64,000 nt of DNA, taken from NCBI GenBank assembly GCA_947095585.1, contig OX352763.1, positions 100,915,908-100,979,907 of the forward strand, read 5' to 3'. Shown piece after piece: positions 22,871 through 35,599 of the stretch. This DNA comes from Nephrocerus scutellatus. Its lineage: Eukaryota > Arthropoda > Insecta > Diptera > Pipunculidae. Positions within the stretch are counted from its first letter, which is position 1. Every line of letters starts with the position of its first letter. The notes under the pieces were generated by a model, which searched no databases, was not told the DNA's origin, and saw only the letters and a list, made by a program, of their open reading frames with translations. The position numbers and the translations under genes are program-made.

Positions 22871-25015
22871 TGGACTGTGGTAAGCACATCGTCCTTAAAA
22901 TAATTATCAATTTTCGGTAAAGATACTCCATCGAAAAAACTTTATTATTATAAAAAAAAACTTTCTTTTGAATTCAGGTCCAAAAATTCTTAATTGGAAT
23001 TTATTGATTGTTACAGTACAGACTCAGTAATTCGAACTAAAAGCGACCTACCGTAGTTTTCAAACTACTGCTGCCTTTTTTGTAATCCAATGTTTGATTA
23101 TTTTTTCCAACATTTATTGTACAAATCAACGTTACTAAAAAAAAAAGAGAAGGAAATCCAAATTTTTCTTCAATTTTCTACTCCAAACAGATTCAGGAAG
23201 AGATAGGAAAGAGTTCAAAAGTTTAGGCAATCGTTCATACTATAAGATGGCCAATGTAATGTTTGAATTGCCGAGTCTTTACTGTATCATAAACATAATA
23301 TCTATTTGTGATGATAGCATGTGTTTTACTCACGAAAGTACGCGGCTTTAACTCTCGCTGCATTTTCTATTTAATTTAATTTAATTTATTTGTACATGTG
23401 GCAACCCTTAAGTCTCCGTTAACGATTATATGTACCGTCACAGGAAAATGAAATAATAATTTAAATTAACTCTTATGAACGGCTGGGAAATTCTCAAAAC
23501 TTGTCAACACGCAGAGACTCGATCTCACGATTTGAAAAGTAATCGCATCGAACGAGATAGCCCGACACCATCCAGTATTCAGATTCGCAAAGTTCCACAT
23601 CCTGTCAGTCAGTCATGTTAAGCTGTGAGTACATATTAATTTCATCGCTTACAATGATACTGTTGTTCGTCTGGTTTTTATCCTGCCAACATAAAAGATA
23701 AACGAATCTCGGAATATATGAAATATGATTTGCTCCGAAAGGGAAGCGAATGTGAAAGTATTGTAACGTGGATGGATTTATTAGGTATGGTCGTGCTCTG
23801 CTGCACCCTTCGTGTCGTCGTGTGTCCGTCGTCTGCAAATATATCATTTAAGTGTCGAAAGACGATGAGTACGATGACATGACGCGCACGTTACAAAACG
23901 TTTCACAGATGAGATGTACGCTACTGCTCTGCAGCCTCTGTTGTGTGTCCTTGCCGGGTGTCGCTCGACGGCAAAAATATCACAAACAAAGAAACAACAA
24001 TAAAAATGAAATTGGGAGGTACGAGCAGGCGATGTACATCACACTGGGGTTTGCTATTGTTTTCTCAGGGGATGGATATCGCCACCATATGTGGTGCGAT
24101 ACAATTGAATGTCGTTCATTGATTTTTTTATGATGATTTCAAAAAGAAATTTCTCTTCGTGACATGTTTAAATAACAGTAATAATAACAGGGTGACAATA
24201 ATAGCGCAACAGGGAGCGAAAAAAAATTATTCAACCCTATACGAAGCAATATTTTTTCGCGCCAACGACGATGATTTCGTTGATCAAACAAAAAACCAAA
24301 CTCGCTCGTAAAATGCAGCAACAAAAAACGCTGCTGAGTGCTTGAGTTAGAGGACTTTAAGATTTAATGCAAAATCATATAAAAGCCGGATGCCATGCCA
24401 TTGTTACCATTCACGTATAAACGATTCGATTTAATCCGAGGGTGAATCCGAGGAGTCTGTGTAATGAAATGAGGGGTGAAAGGGTTTTATAACACAATAT
24501 CTCTACCACGCCAAATTTTAAGGGTTGTGGCGGTGGGTGGCGATGGTGAAAAGTGGATTTTTTAAACAGCAGAGCTAAAATGAGTTTTGTTCGAGGACAA
24601 CGACTAACGTGAAAAGTCTGCCCGTCCATCCGTTTCATTATGCAGCCATGGCTCATGCATATTGTGCTGCAATTTTTTTTTGGCAGCGAAGTTTCAAGTG
24701 CAATTTGTTAAAAGTCTGCATTCGGAACTCAGCTGTTGGCGACGATAACAGTGTAACAGTGTAAAGGGGCAAAAAAAATTCTAAAGGGGTTTTTTTTTGT
24801 AAGAAAAGGGTACAATATATTTTGTAAGCATATTACGCATACACTCTTGTATATATATAATGTTAAAAATTCTGATTTATGAGTTGATTTTTTTTAAAAT
24901 CCATTTCAAAGTTCGAAATTGAGATTAACTTTTATTCAAAGGGAAAAATTGCATATTGGTATAGTATGGGTGGGCAGTTAAAAAGTTTGTTTTCAAAAAC
25001 GCTATGAAATGAGTA
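22871..25015. other. No gene recognised; one tRNA-like patch
   Basis: Mostly featureless. At 23487-23585 the minus strand has GAGATCGAGTCTC (box B-like) about 40 bases after CGGGCTATCTCG. This could be an old tRNA-derived SINE of a second family, but box A is poor. At 24378 TATAAAAG is followed 31 bases later by CCATTC, which may be chance. No coding sequence is supportable. Confidence 0.35.
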
Positions 25016-25019
25016 TACA

Positions 25020-26765
25020 TAAATTTTTTTTAAGGAAATTTGAAAGAGTTTGGCATCAAGCTTTTTTGTCCAAAATGCGTGCTAATGGAATTATTGATAA
25101 ACTGCTTCACTGAATTAGAAGCTATCTTTTGTACCGTTCAATTCATTCATTCATACATCATTTAACTACTGGCGTTCCCCAGGGCTCTGTTTTGTCCCCG
25201 ACACTCTTTCTCATTTTTAAATTCTCTATATTAACTTCGCGTGCCCGTGTGTTTGTTTGTCGTGGAATCTTGCGATCAATTTTTAACCCACTTCCCAAAG
25301 TCCGATTTTATGGAAACTTAGCACACGTGCATATCTCCGATGATAACACTTTCTCTTTGTGGCCCCTTGGGGCCTCGGGTTCGGGGGGCTCCCATACAAA
25401 TATTTTACAATATTTACCCGATGTTCTTCAAATTTTATATACATCTGTATCTGGACAAAACTTTTTGTAAAAATTTTGAAGACCCCGGGTCGTGAGACCC
25501 CATACATTTTTATTAAAAAAAATTAAGCCAATTCTCTTCAAATTTTATATAGATGTGCATCTCCGATGGACAAAACTTTTTGTAAATTTTTGAGTGAACG
25601 CGCCCCGAGGTCCCTGAGACTCATATAAATTTTTAAAAATTAGCCCGATTTTTTTTCTTCAACTTTTCAACTCCGATTACAACAGTTCCTATTTAAATTT
25701 GGAAGTGATCGGGCCCAAAGGTCGGGCGCTCCCATACACTTGTGTGTCTCCAGTGACAACAATTTTTCTAAAAATTTTGATGTAAAAGGGCTCTAATATT
25801 AATTTTTTCCAAATTGACCCGGTTTGAACTGTGAGATACATATGATCTCCTTTTAGAGAATTGACATGAAAAATTTTAGTTTTTATGTATTGTTTTTTTA
25901 TTAATGGTCTCTTATGTGTGACTTCTAATCCAATTCACTCTTTCACAGACGACAGCACACTCAGCTTCTCATATAAGTTTGAGGAACGTCCCTCCACTTC
26001 TCATGTGGAACTCAAACAACTACGTATGTTAAGAACGTTAAATTCTGATCTAGACAGCATAATAAAATGTCGTCTAAGCGAATCCTAAATCCCATGTCAT
26101 TATCCATGAAAAGCACTTGCATCGAGGAAACTGAAAATCTCGCAATTCTCGGTATGTGCGTTAGCGACAAGCTTTGTTGGAATGACCACATATTTACCAT
26201 CGCCAAAAATGCAGAATATTTCACACCCTCTGATCTGTCTATATAGGCTTTTATTCGCCCTGAACTTGAGTACAATTGCCATATCTGGTCTGGTGCACCT
26301 AAAACCACCTTGCATCAGCTATATAGAATACAAAACCGAGCGATAAAACTTATCGGTGACGAAAACGTTGCAAAATCAATAGATTCGCTTGAGCACCGCA
26401 GGAATGTTTCCTGCTTGTCACTGTCTTATCGCTTCTTCCACCAGCGGTGCTCATGAGAAATAGCCAGCTGCATGCCACCTCTCCTTGAATTCAACCGCAA
26501 TACTTGTGGCGCCCTAAATGCTCATCAGTTTACCATCAAGCCCATCCTCGGACGTACAGTTTAATTCAGAGATTCGTTCTTTAGTCTTACAATATGTATT
26601 TGGAATGCTTTGCCAAGCTCTGTCCTTTCACATCATTATAATCCACTGGCATTCAAAACACAAGCTCACATACATCTCGTCTTTTCTCCTCCTTTTCCTA
26701 GACTCCCACGCTGTGCCAAGCATATAGCTGAGGGTGCGAACCCCTTTTCGCGTGGAAAAATTATA
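25020..26765 (+). mobile_element. Decayed jockey-type LINE, copy A2, split by an insertion
   Basis: The first part (25020-25222) reads FERVWHQAF (palm motif A region), KMRANGIIDKLLH and TGVPQGSVLSPTLFLI (motif B). After a 650-base interruption, FINGLLCVTSNPIHSFTDDS resumes at about 25886 (the catalytic F/YADD is FTDD). It continues with SFSYKFEERPSTS, LEYN-HIWSGAPKTTLHQLYR near 26270, IQNRAIKLIGDENVAKSIDS near 26330 and PILGRTVRNSE near 26545. The 3' UTR has GCCAAGCATATAGCTGAGGG and GTGCGAACCCCTTTTCGCG before an A-rich tail near 26770. Stops and frameshifts make it dead. Confidence 0.85.
25223..25870. repeat. Divergent tandem-repeat block inserted in LINE A2
   Basis: Four or so loose units of about 110-130 bases share TCTTCAAATTTTATATA, a CATCTCCGATG theme, ACAAAACTTTTTGTAAA, a GGGCTCCCATACA or similar GC-rich step, and AAATTTTTAAAA. 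The block opens with CGTGCCCGTGTGTTTGTTTG. It interrupts the reverse transcriptase exactly between LIF/FINGL and the TDD motif. A related stretch in the opposite orientation lies near 29120-29320. Confidence 0.65.
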
Positions 26766-26834
26766 AAACAAAAAAAAAGTACGAAAGTGAATCCGACTCA
26801 TAGAGACCTTAACACCCAGGGGTACAGGGTAGGC

Positions 26835-27350
26835 TACTAAAAAAATTTGGAAGCGTCGAGCTAACTGAAAAATGCACAGCAAGCAGAATAGCCTTGTCCT
26901 TAGAACTGGCAGCTGGATTTTCATTATAAATGAGCTCTGGGATTGAAGACCAGGCAGAATTTTTAATGTACTTTTCATGTTGACCAAATTGGGATATTGT
27001 ATAGGTTTTTACCTCTATGTTTGTTCATAGACGAATTTGAATCGCCGAAGATGGGCAATGCAATCATTTCTAGCTCATATAAATGTTTGTTTGGTTTTAC
27101 TCGGAATGATGTGCCTTTCAAAACCGGGAAACCTTTGCAGTTATAATCATACCATCCATCATCCTTTGGTTTTACGGTTTAATTCCTAAAAGTGACACTG
27201 TCTTTTATACCATCGTAAAAATTATAAAATTTCGATTTATTTGCTTAAATGTTTTTTTGTGTTGAGAGCAAAATCCATACCAGTTGATGGCTGACGGGTA
27301 GCAAAGTTAAGGTTTTAGTTTTCACAAAAATACTTCAAACTCCAGTTATA
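26835..27350 (-). mobile_element. Jockey-type LINE 5'-part fragment, copy A2'
   Basis: On the minus strand, SIPELIYNENPAASSKDKAI and LLAVHFSVSSTLPN (27000-26850) match the EN-to-RT linker at 30880-30760 (ASSSIPTHIHNDIPTVSSID..LLVSHFAASSTLP). Toward 27350, weaker similarity to the 31.0 kb region is seen. Orientation is opposite to copy A2, which ends 70 bases away, so the two halves meet tail to tail. Confidence 0.6.
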
Positions 27351-28586
27351 GTCTACCTTGGTCCAAGAGAGGAAAAACCTTACTCCAACCTGCAAATGGT
27401 AGCCATACTTGTAATTCATATGAACTCTTCCAACAACATTTTTAAAACCAACATTATCACAAATGGAATTGATATTCAAAAAATTGTGACACCATATACG
27501 TATGAGGTGATCTAAGCAATTTTGTTTTATTGTGTAATGCCTCGATTTGCATTACAATAATAAATTTCTTTATTATTTTTTTGCAAAGTAATGTAAAATT
27601 CAACAACGACTCACTGTTGTTACCACATTCACGATCACTTTTTGCATGGGCTAAAAACTGGGTCACTCTTGCGTTTGTATAGCTGTAGTTTTATTGCTTC
27701 TTTACATATTTTTGTTGGCTCAACTGTTTATAGTTGGTTGTTGCTCTATTACTTTGCCATCTTACATGAAGTATAAGTAGGTGTCGGTTACCAATAAAGT
27801 ATTTTTTTAAATGCTCTATAAAATAAGAGGTTTATCCATTTTTAATGTAAATCTTTCACATAAGGTGTGGGGGCCATAGTTATATCAAAATATTGAGTTC
27901 TACGTGCATGTCCCATTTAATCATTGCAATTATTAAAGCACATCAATCATTAAAATTAAGGAGGAACATTTCTGTATATTCTGCAGTCCTTCTGTTGGTA
28001 GTGTGCCAAAGTACAATGAATGAAAAACCAATCACTTAATAGTGAAAACGTGTTATGTATAGCAAACTGATTTTTAGTTTTTTATTATTTCTATCGGGTT
28101 TCAATTTCTTTTGGGTTTCCACACATCAAAAATTCAAATTCAAAACTAACCAAAAATTCGCTATGTCCTAAGTTCGTTTAACTTTTTTGTCTTGGCAGAG
28201 ATTTGCAAACAATTTTCGACTAATTTAGTATTCAATATTTTTCTTTTTTTTTTAATTGATTGGTTCATATTGCTTAAAAAAAGAAACAAACAAAAGCAAC
28301 AAGCCAAGATTTAGTTGGCAACATGACACAAGTTTATGAATTCTATGAATATAAATGACCTTTTTTTATTACGACAGATCGCAAATATTAAAATGTTATC
28401 ACATTTGCGATCGATCGCGTTTTGTCATTTTCCAAAGATTTTACAAAAGGCAACATTTTACATTTGTAATTTGCAGTCACATTGGTTTGTTTTGTTTTGC
28501 AGATTATTATCGCTCTTACTTTTGCGGCATATTACTTCCGGAAGGATTTTACTTTTTCAAAATTGTTTCTATTATTTTTTTTTATC
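27351..28586. other. No gene recognised
   Basis: AT-rich, with long T and A runs near 28240-28290. The overlapping plus frames at 28336-28664 are phenylalanine/isoleucine-rich, as AT-rich chance frames are. Nothing else is supportable. Confidence 0.4.
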
Positions 28587-28804
28587 CAACAATTTAGAGA
28601 GATGTTCCTTGATAAGACAGTAATTGTGGCCAACTGCTGCTTATGTCTTGCACTGAATTCATAGCAAATAAATGTTTGTTAGATCACTTCCAATGCAACA
28701 ATTTATAGATATGTTCTTTGATAAAAGAATAATTCTGGCCAACTTAACTAATGATGTCTTGCATTGAATTCATAGCAAAGAAATGTTTATCAGATCACTT
28801 CCAC
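28587..28804. repeat. 109-bp tandem duplication
   Basis: CAACAATTTA at 28587 recurs at 28696. Shared blocks include GATGTTC(C/T)TTGATAA, GGCCAACT, ATGTCTTGCA(C/T)TGAATTC, ATAGCAAA and AGATCACTTCCA. Similarity is roughly 80-85% by eye. It is non-coding. Confidence 0.75.
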
Positions 28805-29119
28805 TACAGAAGCTGACGATATTACAGGTCTGCACAACACTTTATGAAATCTTCCAACCATAGTGTGCTTGCAAACAATAATTATCTATAGGTATGCAGT
28901 TAGTAAACGGCAAACGGTGTGGATAAACAAAAAATAGCAAATTTCATGGTGCTTTTACAAGCAAAAATGTATACCCTTGTATGTCAATAATGATATTGGC
29001 TCATATTTGAGTACAAGCAAATGTCTAGCCATGACAATGGACGCGAAATTGCGTTGTAAAGCTTATGTAAGGAATAAAGAAAAACAACCCATAAAAATTA
29101 AAAATTTTCATGTTAATTC

Positions 29120-29320
29120 TCTAATCGGAGGTTCACATACTCGTATGTGCAAAATTTTAAAAAAAAATTATATGGGAACCCCTTGGCACTGTGGCCAGAA
29201 ATTTAAATAAAAGCTGGTAAATTTTTAAAAACTTTATATCGGACCCGAACCGAACCTGCTTTCAAATTTTCATAGAAAGTGTTGTCCACGAAGTTTGAAT
29301 AAAATCGGCCTTTGGAAATT
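29120..29320. repeat. Possible second piece of the 25.2-kb tandem-repeat family
   Basis: TTATATGGGAACCCC, AAAATTTTTAAAAAC, TTGTCCACGAAGTTTGAATA and AAATCGGCC resemble, in reverse complement, units of the block at 25223-25870 (CCCATACA, TTTTTACAAAAAGTTTTGTC, ATTTGAAGAACATCGGG). The match is loose and rests on visual alignment only. Confidence 0.35.
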
Positions 29321-29639
29321 AGGTTAAAAATTGGTCACAAGCAGCCACGGATGGGCGCGCGAAGTTAATGTAGAGAATTGAAAAAAAAAACAGAGAGTTA
29401 AGTCGCATGCCCATGGTTTCGTTTGAGGGAAATTTATTTTGTTAGAGCGGGCACGTTTGCGGGATCTAACGACTTTAAATTAGTTTTTCATACTTGATAC
29501 TGTCGGTAAGATCTGTGTTCGATTACATTAACAAGTATTTGAGGTAAGATGTTACACGGAACTCAAATTTTAGACGTTGAAGTGAAATATACTAGACATT
29601 AAAAAGAACAAGTAAACTTCAGTGTATATATTATATGGA

Positions 29640-31930
29640 ACTTAATTTTAATTGAATCCATATATTAACTATTATGGCTATTGTCTTATACGCCAGCAGA
29701 TTAGATGTTGTTGTTACTGTTACTGCTTTTTTTTTATAATGTATACACGCTAAAGGGATTCGCACCCTTATAATGCTTAGCACAGCGTGGGCGTTGCAGA
29801 TCATACAAAAGCGGAAACACAGAATCGGGCAATTCATTCCACGTAATTATTGTTTAGCTAAAGCAGAAATTTATGAATTGGTTAGGCCTAATAGTAGACC
29901 GTTGGCTTGAGTTTAGGCACGGGTATTACGGATGGGCTCGAGAATTCGCGGGATGCATCTGGATATTTCTTTTGAACACCGCTTGTGAAAAAAGCTATAA
30001 AACAATGACAAGCATCAGAAAAAACATTCCTACAATGTTGAAGCGATTCGATTGTTTTCGCGATATTTACGTCACCAATAAGTTTTATCGCGCGGTTCTG
30101 AATTCTGTCTATAGATGCAATGTGGTCCTGAAGGCACCTGGCCAGACAATACATTTGTATTCAAGTTATGCGTTGAACACTGGATTTAAAACCGTCCAAT
30201 ACGACATGGATTAAACGCCCAGAAAGGTAGTTACTAGTCCAAACAAGCAGGCTCTCATCAATTGCATAGGCATTCATTTTCGACAGAAGAGCTTGATGCC
30301 AGACTCTGTCAAATGCCTTGGAAATATCGTGTGCAACAACTTTGCTTTCACCAAATTTGTGAATAGACTGGTTTCACTTTTCACTGAGATCATCAGCCAT
30401 CAGGTCGCTAAGGATTTCACGTGATCCAAGGTATTGTACAAGCTTACGATTGATCAGCGTGTAGAAAGTATGGATGTTAGCGCAATTGGTCGGTACTAGG
30501 AAAGAGGTTCGCCTTTGTGCGGAATAGTCTGAATAAAGGCTGTTTTTCAATTCCTTGGGATGACTCCAGAAGAATAAGAGAAATTGAAAAGCCTGCGCAG
30601 TGGTAAACCCAACGTTGAAGAACACCTCTTCAAAACTATAGCGGGAATACCATCAGGCCCAGCAGATTTGTTAATGTTGAGATCGTTTAATACTCTAACT
30701 TGACGAGTACGAAAGTAAATCTGTCCCATAGAGTTTTCAAGAACAGGCGGCGACAAGGCGCTGTCTGGTAGCGTGGAGCTAGCTGCGAAATGTGAAACAA
30801 GCAGATTGGCTATGTCTATAGAGCTGACAGTTGGAATGTCATTGTGAATGTGCGTTGGAATTGAAGACGAGGCAATATTTTTAATTCGTTTCACGAATTT
30901 TTACTTCCTTTGGGACATTGCAGTATTTTTTGTGTCAGTTTTTGGTCAAAGTCGAATTTGACTCGTCTAAGGTAGGCATTGCAATCATTTCTGACTCGTC
31001 TAAATTTGGTTCAGTTTTCCACAGTGGGGTTTTTTTTATATAACCGAAAGCATACCTCACGGTTCCTAGTAGCCTCTTTGCAGCTTAAATCATACCAAGC
31101 ATTTTCCTTCGGTTTGATACACTTTGTCCTGGAAGGGATAAATTGTCTCATACCCTCGAGGATTATGTTAGTGATCGTATCAGAAGTGGCATCCACACCA
31201 ACTATTGGCGTTAAGTGGCCAGTTATAGCTTCTAAAGAAATTATTGAGGCCATCCCAATTGGCTTTCTCGTATAGCCATGCTTTTCTTTTAGGAGTTTTC
31301 TCTTTAACTGTGTGGTTTCACAACTAGAAATTAGCTGATACTACACAATGATCTGAAGAGCCTACAGGTGATAATGCACTGACAGTGTAATTGTTAGGAT
31401 GAGAAGTAGAAAACAAGTCAAGGGTATTAACGTTATGACAATCTCTGGAATTCTAGTGGGCTCATTTACAAGCTGAGCAGCAAATAACTCAACATCCCTT
31501 CCTTGTGATGTTATTAACCCTGAATGGCGAAGCCAACTAGAATTGTGTATATTGAAATGAGCAATGACAATTTCAGAAAATGGATCAAGTGATACAATTT
31601 TAGTAATAGAGTCACAGTTTATCTAACTCACTACAAGTTGAGACACTGTCTGAATTAGGGCTTCTATATGTAAAACAGTAGTACATGCTTACGCACTTTG
31701 ACTTTGAAACAAATTGGATCAATGTTACAATGACTGTTCCGAAACGTCAGAATCAGCATTAACCTGGGTTTCTGTTAGTACCATAGTTTTGATACCCAAA
31801 ATTTAACACAAACTCTCCAGTCTTGTTTTTATAGTTGGTTTCGCTCCCAGTCGTGTTGTCCATGTTAAATTGCATACAAATGGAAAAGTCATATAAAGAG
31901 CTATTTAAAGCCGTATCAGAAAGGCAAATT
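29640..31930 (-). mobile_element. Jockey-type LINE, copy A3 (endonuclease to 3' end)
   Basis: This is the most complete copy of family A, read on the minus strand. It has an endonuclease start with ETQVN near 31760; an endonuclease patch with AHFNIHNSSWL (normally GDFNAHN) near 31550 and SSDHCVVSANF-like residues (conserved SDH) near 31340; KENAWYDLSCKEATRNREVC near 31100; then IKNIASSSIPTHIHNDIPTV, SMGQIYFRTRQVRVLNDLNI, NKSAGPDGIPAIVLKRCSS and LGLPLRRLFNFSYSSGVIP (30890-30560). The RT palm is badly broken. IDRIQNRAIKLIGDVNIAKT (30110) and a 3' UTR with GCATTATAAGGGTGCGAATC near 29765 close it. Many stops are present. Confidence 0.85.
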
Positions 31931-31934
31931 GAGG

Positions 31935-34070
31935 AGACTTCCGTGTATACTCAAAATTGTGTTCCCAATTATAATTTCTTATAAAAATAAAGAAGATATG
32001 TATTATTGTAATATTATTTTTGTTGCCTGCAAAAATAATTTTTCCTGACAATTAATTTATGAAACCTCCTCACCCGACTTAATTTTTGTATAATTCTTCA
32101 CAAATAATTGCACCCGTGCTTGCTTACTCGCTTACTGTTGTATAGAAATAACCGCGATAAATTTCGCACATATGACATCGCTTAGCGCCAGATTAAAACA
32201 TCACATCACGCCCAAACGTTGTTGGATTTGTTTCCATCTAATTTATAATAAGAAATTCTGACATGAGATCTAAATCTGTCGTCGTGCGGTAAAATATGAA
32301 ATTGTAGTGTTGTTGTTGCGCGTACGTTGGTGTACATGTGTGCAACATTTGCTGCACACAACAGGGGCGTTCTGCGTTAAAGAACTTAAAATAGATAATT
32401 CAGAGGAGGAATCAAGTCGGCTTAACGCTGGACAAACTTAGTTGACGAGGAGAAAAAACAACAATGAAGGAATATTATGTTCCCGGAGCGGTCTGTCTGC
32501 CTGCCTGAATGGCCAATGTCTGGTGAAGTTTTTTCCTTTCTTCGGTTCGCCTGGTGATATCGCCTACACGAACGCAGCTGTTGTCTCGTTTATGCTGTTA
32601 GGCACGGTAAATGGTGTTGGGAGCAATGAGCAAACACATCATACATCCGTAACCGTAACCGTATGTACATAAGTACTCCGACGGCGAAAGGCGATACGAT
32701 CAAAGTGGATTTGATTTTGATTGCATTGCAGGCGACTCTGTGTGGGAGCGGGAGTTGGTAATTTACTTGTTGATTTTGAAATCGATTTGAATGTACGACG
32801 AGAGTCTGTATCTAGATATTATTTGAGTTTGAAAAAAAGGAGATTTCTAGCTTTCTACATGATGAATCATTCAAGAAAGTCTTCTGCCAATATTCGTCAA
32901 CATTATTCTACTGTACAAGAAATTTTATTACAGATACATACGGTTTTTATTTATTATTTATATTATTTTTTTTCGTCCTCTTCTTTTCACATTGATAACA
33001 AATTGCGTTCGTCAGCGGTTTATTAATCGATGATGGCGTAAATGCAATTTAAACGATTGTTATCGTTGCATTATTTGACATCTCATATAAAAGAAGATAA
33101 AAATAAATTAATTGTGAATAGAAATGTGGAAAAAAAAACAAATGGACATTACGCATATTTAAATAAATTAAATAAAACGGCAATTAAACATTACGATGGT
33201 GGTTAAGCTAAATGTCATTTTTGTTTATTGGTCAACAACAGAAAAAAAACTATTTATACTCTTTAACGCTAATTGCGCACAACCTCAAATACCAAATTGT
33301 AACCTTTAAATTGTAATAAAAATTACAAATGTGACATGAATTTGGATTGGAAATTATGCAGTTCACGTTTAGCATTTGATTAATATTGGCATCGGCAATT
33401 GGTATTTATAATTTTACCTAAAATTACTCCAAAATTGTATTATACTATGGCTGGATTGAAATTCATAACGAACACCTGCAACGAAAGCTATTGTTCCTTT
33501 TGTGTGCAAGTGCACTCAGATTCTTCTGGTATCTTCTTATATTATAATTGTCATTAAATAAATAAAAATTAAGGCTTCTGAAAATTAATAAATACTACAT
33601 TGAATTTTGTTTTATAATTTAACTGAACATGCATTAAACTCAGTTAAGATTTCAGAACCATATAACAAATAACTATTAACCCGATTCAAAATTAATTAAT
33701 TATACGATCTTGACTTGTTAACTTGCGTACGAGTTAAATCCGCAAACTCGACTGAGCGCCAATCACTGTTGATATGGAATGGCAATAATTCTCACAATCC
33801 ACCAACTTCACTCAGTCGAGCTGCGGAAGCAGAATTTCCTTGTTCTAACTAACAAGAAAATGAGTGGTTGGGATTTCACCTCTCATTACAGTAGAGGCGC
33901 GAATTAAAGCCCACTTAAAATCAACACAATTGGTAAACAATGTTAACAATTGGTTAACATATCTAACATCTTCAACGGACAGAAACAACAGAATAAATAT
34001 GGCAGTAATAATTAGAAGAGACAAGAACACTATAAATAAGGTTTTTCATAATGAAATCGCTAAATTAAAT
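31935..34070. other. No gene recognised
   Basis: AT-rich. The plus frame 32721-33026 and others lack motifs. TATAAAA-like strings at 33086 and CATCG/GATAA-like motifs are unremarkable in this composition. The open frame at 33864-34073 lies just upstream of a jockey RT patch and might be a decayed part of that element, but shows no diagnostic residues. Confidence 0.4.
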
Positions 34071-34074
34071 TAAG

Positions 34075-34290
34075 CAAATTGACCCGAAAAAAAGTCCAGG
34101 ATATGGCCTTATGACAGAAAAAACTATTAAGAAAAGGGAAAAAGTAGCAGAAATAATCATCATACAAAAACCACCTAACGATAATAAATCTTATAGGCCG
34201 ATATCTCTGCTCTCATTAATATCTCTAAACTTTTTTAAAAACTGCTCTTCAAACGGTTTGTACCAATATTAGAAGAAAGAAACGTTATGC
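34075..34290 (+). mobile_element. Short jockey-type reverse transcriptase patch
   Basis: In plus frames, KKSPGYGLMTEKTI resembles the KSPGxDxIxxxxL RT entry block of jockey-clade LINEs. VAEIIIIQKPPNDNKSYRPI and SLLSLISL follow (family form: WKxAxIIxIPKPGK...SYRPISLLP). A frame shift then gives KTALQTV. About 70 residues are readable and no other domain adjoins. It belongs to a different jockey lineage from family A. Confidence 0.75.
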
Positions 34291-34929
34291 CAAAGCAAGC
34301 AGTAAGAGGGTGTATCAGTTTAGGTGGCAAATACTTAAAGGGAATATTTCTTGATAAACCCTTTAACCAATAAGACCGTCTACAGAAGGTCATCACTCCA
34401 ATCCAATTCTATTCAAACTTTGAGAAATACAGTCATTTTTGTCAAGATTTTTGTGAAAATAGACGCGAAAATTCTTTGGGATTTTTGTGGAAATTAAAAT
34501 ATAAAAAAAAAAATACTTTCCAATCAATCGACTCGGGACTTTATTTGGTAAATTGTTTGAAGTTGTATTTTGATAATTTATTAACTTTTTTTGTAAAAAA
34601 AAAATTGTTCGAATCGAGTTTTTTGTGAAGACCGCGTCTGTACACGGTCTTAGTGGCTTGGTTGAGTTGAAAAAAATGTAACCTTTGGTTTTTTGCCAGT
34701 CTTTGTTAATTTTTTTACCTGATTACCTGATAAAGACGATTATTATAGGTTGTTTTTATGTTTTTTTTGTTATTAGAAAATATCACGACAAAGCGGAAGA
34801 AATAAAGACTACGATAAGCAGACAAAATTCAATCTTTCTTCAATGAGTGATGAAGAAATTGCAGATTTGATGGATTCATGATGGAAACTAATGTTGGTTG
34901 AAGAGAAAATGTATATCCACTATCCGCAT
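34291..34929. other. No gene recognised
   Basis: Poly-T and poly-A rich. A short frame at 34842-34880 reads MSDEEIADLMDS before a stop, with no supporting context. Nothing is supportable. Confidence 0.4.
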
Positions 34930-35590
34930 TATCTTGGATAGTCAAGCTTTTGTATTCCTCCACTGCCGATCATCATAACGGAGCAGTTACATATTCACCT
35001 GTGCTGGGTGCTAGGGCATATAGACATTCTAGGGAACTGTAGGTCTGATGAACTCTTAAAAAATGGAAATACACTGCCCTCTTACCTGAAAATTGTTCAT
35101 TAGACATACCAATCGCTGCATGCAATCTTATACGAGAGCTATATGCTATTGAGAAAACTAACATCAGGTGGTCAAACGGATCAACTTGCGTAGTGACAAA
35201 ACAGATCTAGCCTAGGCTGCATTCGAAAGGCTCCAAGTGCAGCAAGGCTTGGTGTATTTTCCAATGGCTTCTGCAGAACCTGCATAGATGAGAAGGAAGA
35301 GACCATTCTGCACCTTCTCTGCACATGCGCAGCTCTTTCTCAAAAACGTAAGCGCCATCTGGGAGCGTTATTTTACAATAAACTAAATGATTTGTCAAAT
35401 GCTGTCATTAGAAGTGTTCTACGCTTCATTCAACGAGTAGGGTGAAAAATCTTCTCGATCCATCTGGTATCACAAGGGACCAGCAGTGGTCTAAGTGGGT
35501 CGGTATCCTGCCGACAACCATTCCAACGTTATCTATACCTCCTATATTTCTACCTTACTAACCTTCTATCTACTAACCCATATCGTATAA
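34930..35590 (+). mobile_element. Family B-like LINE fragment: RNase H end, zinc knuckle, 3' UTR
   Basis: Plus frames show the RNase H end near 35000 (GHIDILGNCRSDELLKNG-like), then a ~60-residue linker that also occurs at 37.5 kb. FCRTCIDEKEETILHLLCTC at 35271-35330 is a clear CxxC...HxxxxC knuckle. AALSQKRKRHLGALFYNKL leads to a stop at 35442. The 3' UTR with TGGTATCACAAGGGACCAGC and GGTCTAAGTGGGTCGGT parallels the family B end on the opposite strand at 16.2 and 37.1 kb. Confidence 0.8.
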
Positions 35591-35599
35591 TTTTATAAA

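Noticed and set aside
23487..23585. Second tRNA-derived SINE family
   Set aside because: Box B is fair but box A is poor and no other copy was seen in the window. Left as a note only.
24378..24415. TATAAAAG with CCATTC 31 bases downstream as a promoter
   Set aside because: The initiator match is weak and such pairs are expected by chance in AT-rich DNA.
34842..34880. MSDEEIADLMDS as a piggyBac-like transposase start
   Set aside because: Twelve residues before a stop, no downstream similarity and no TTAA-bounded ends.
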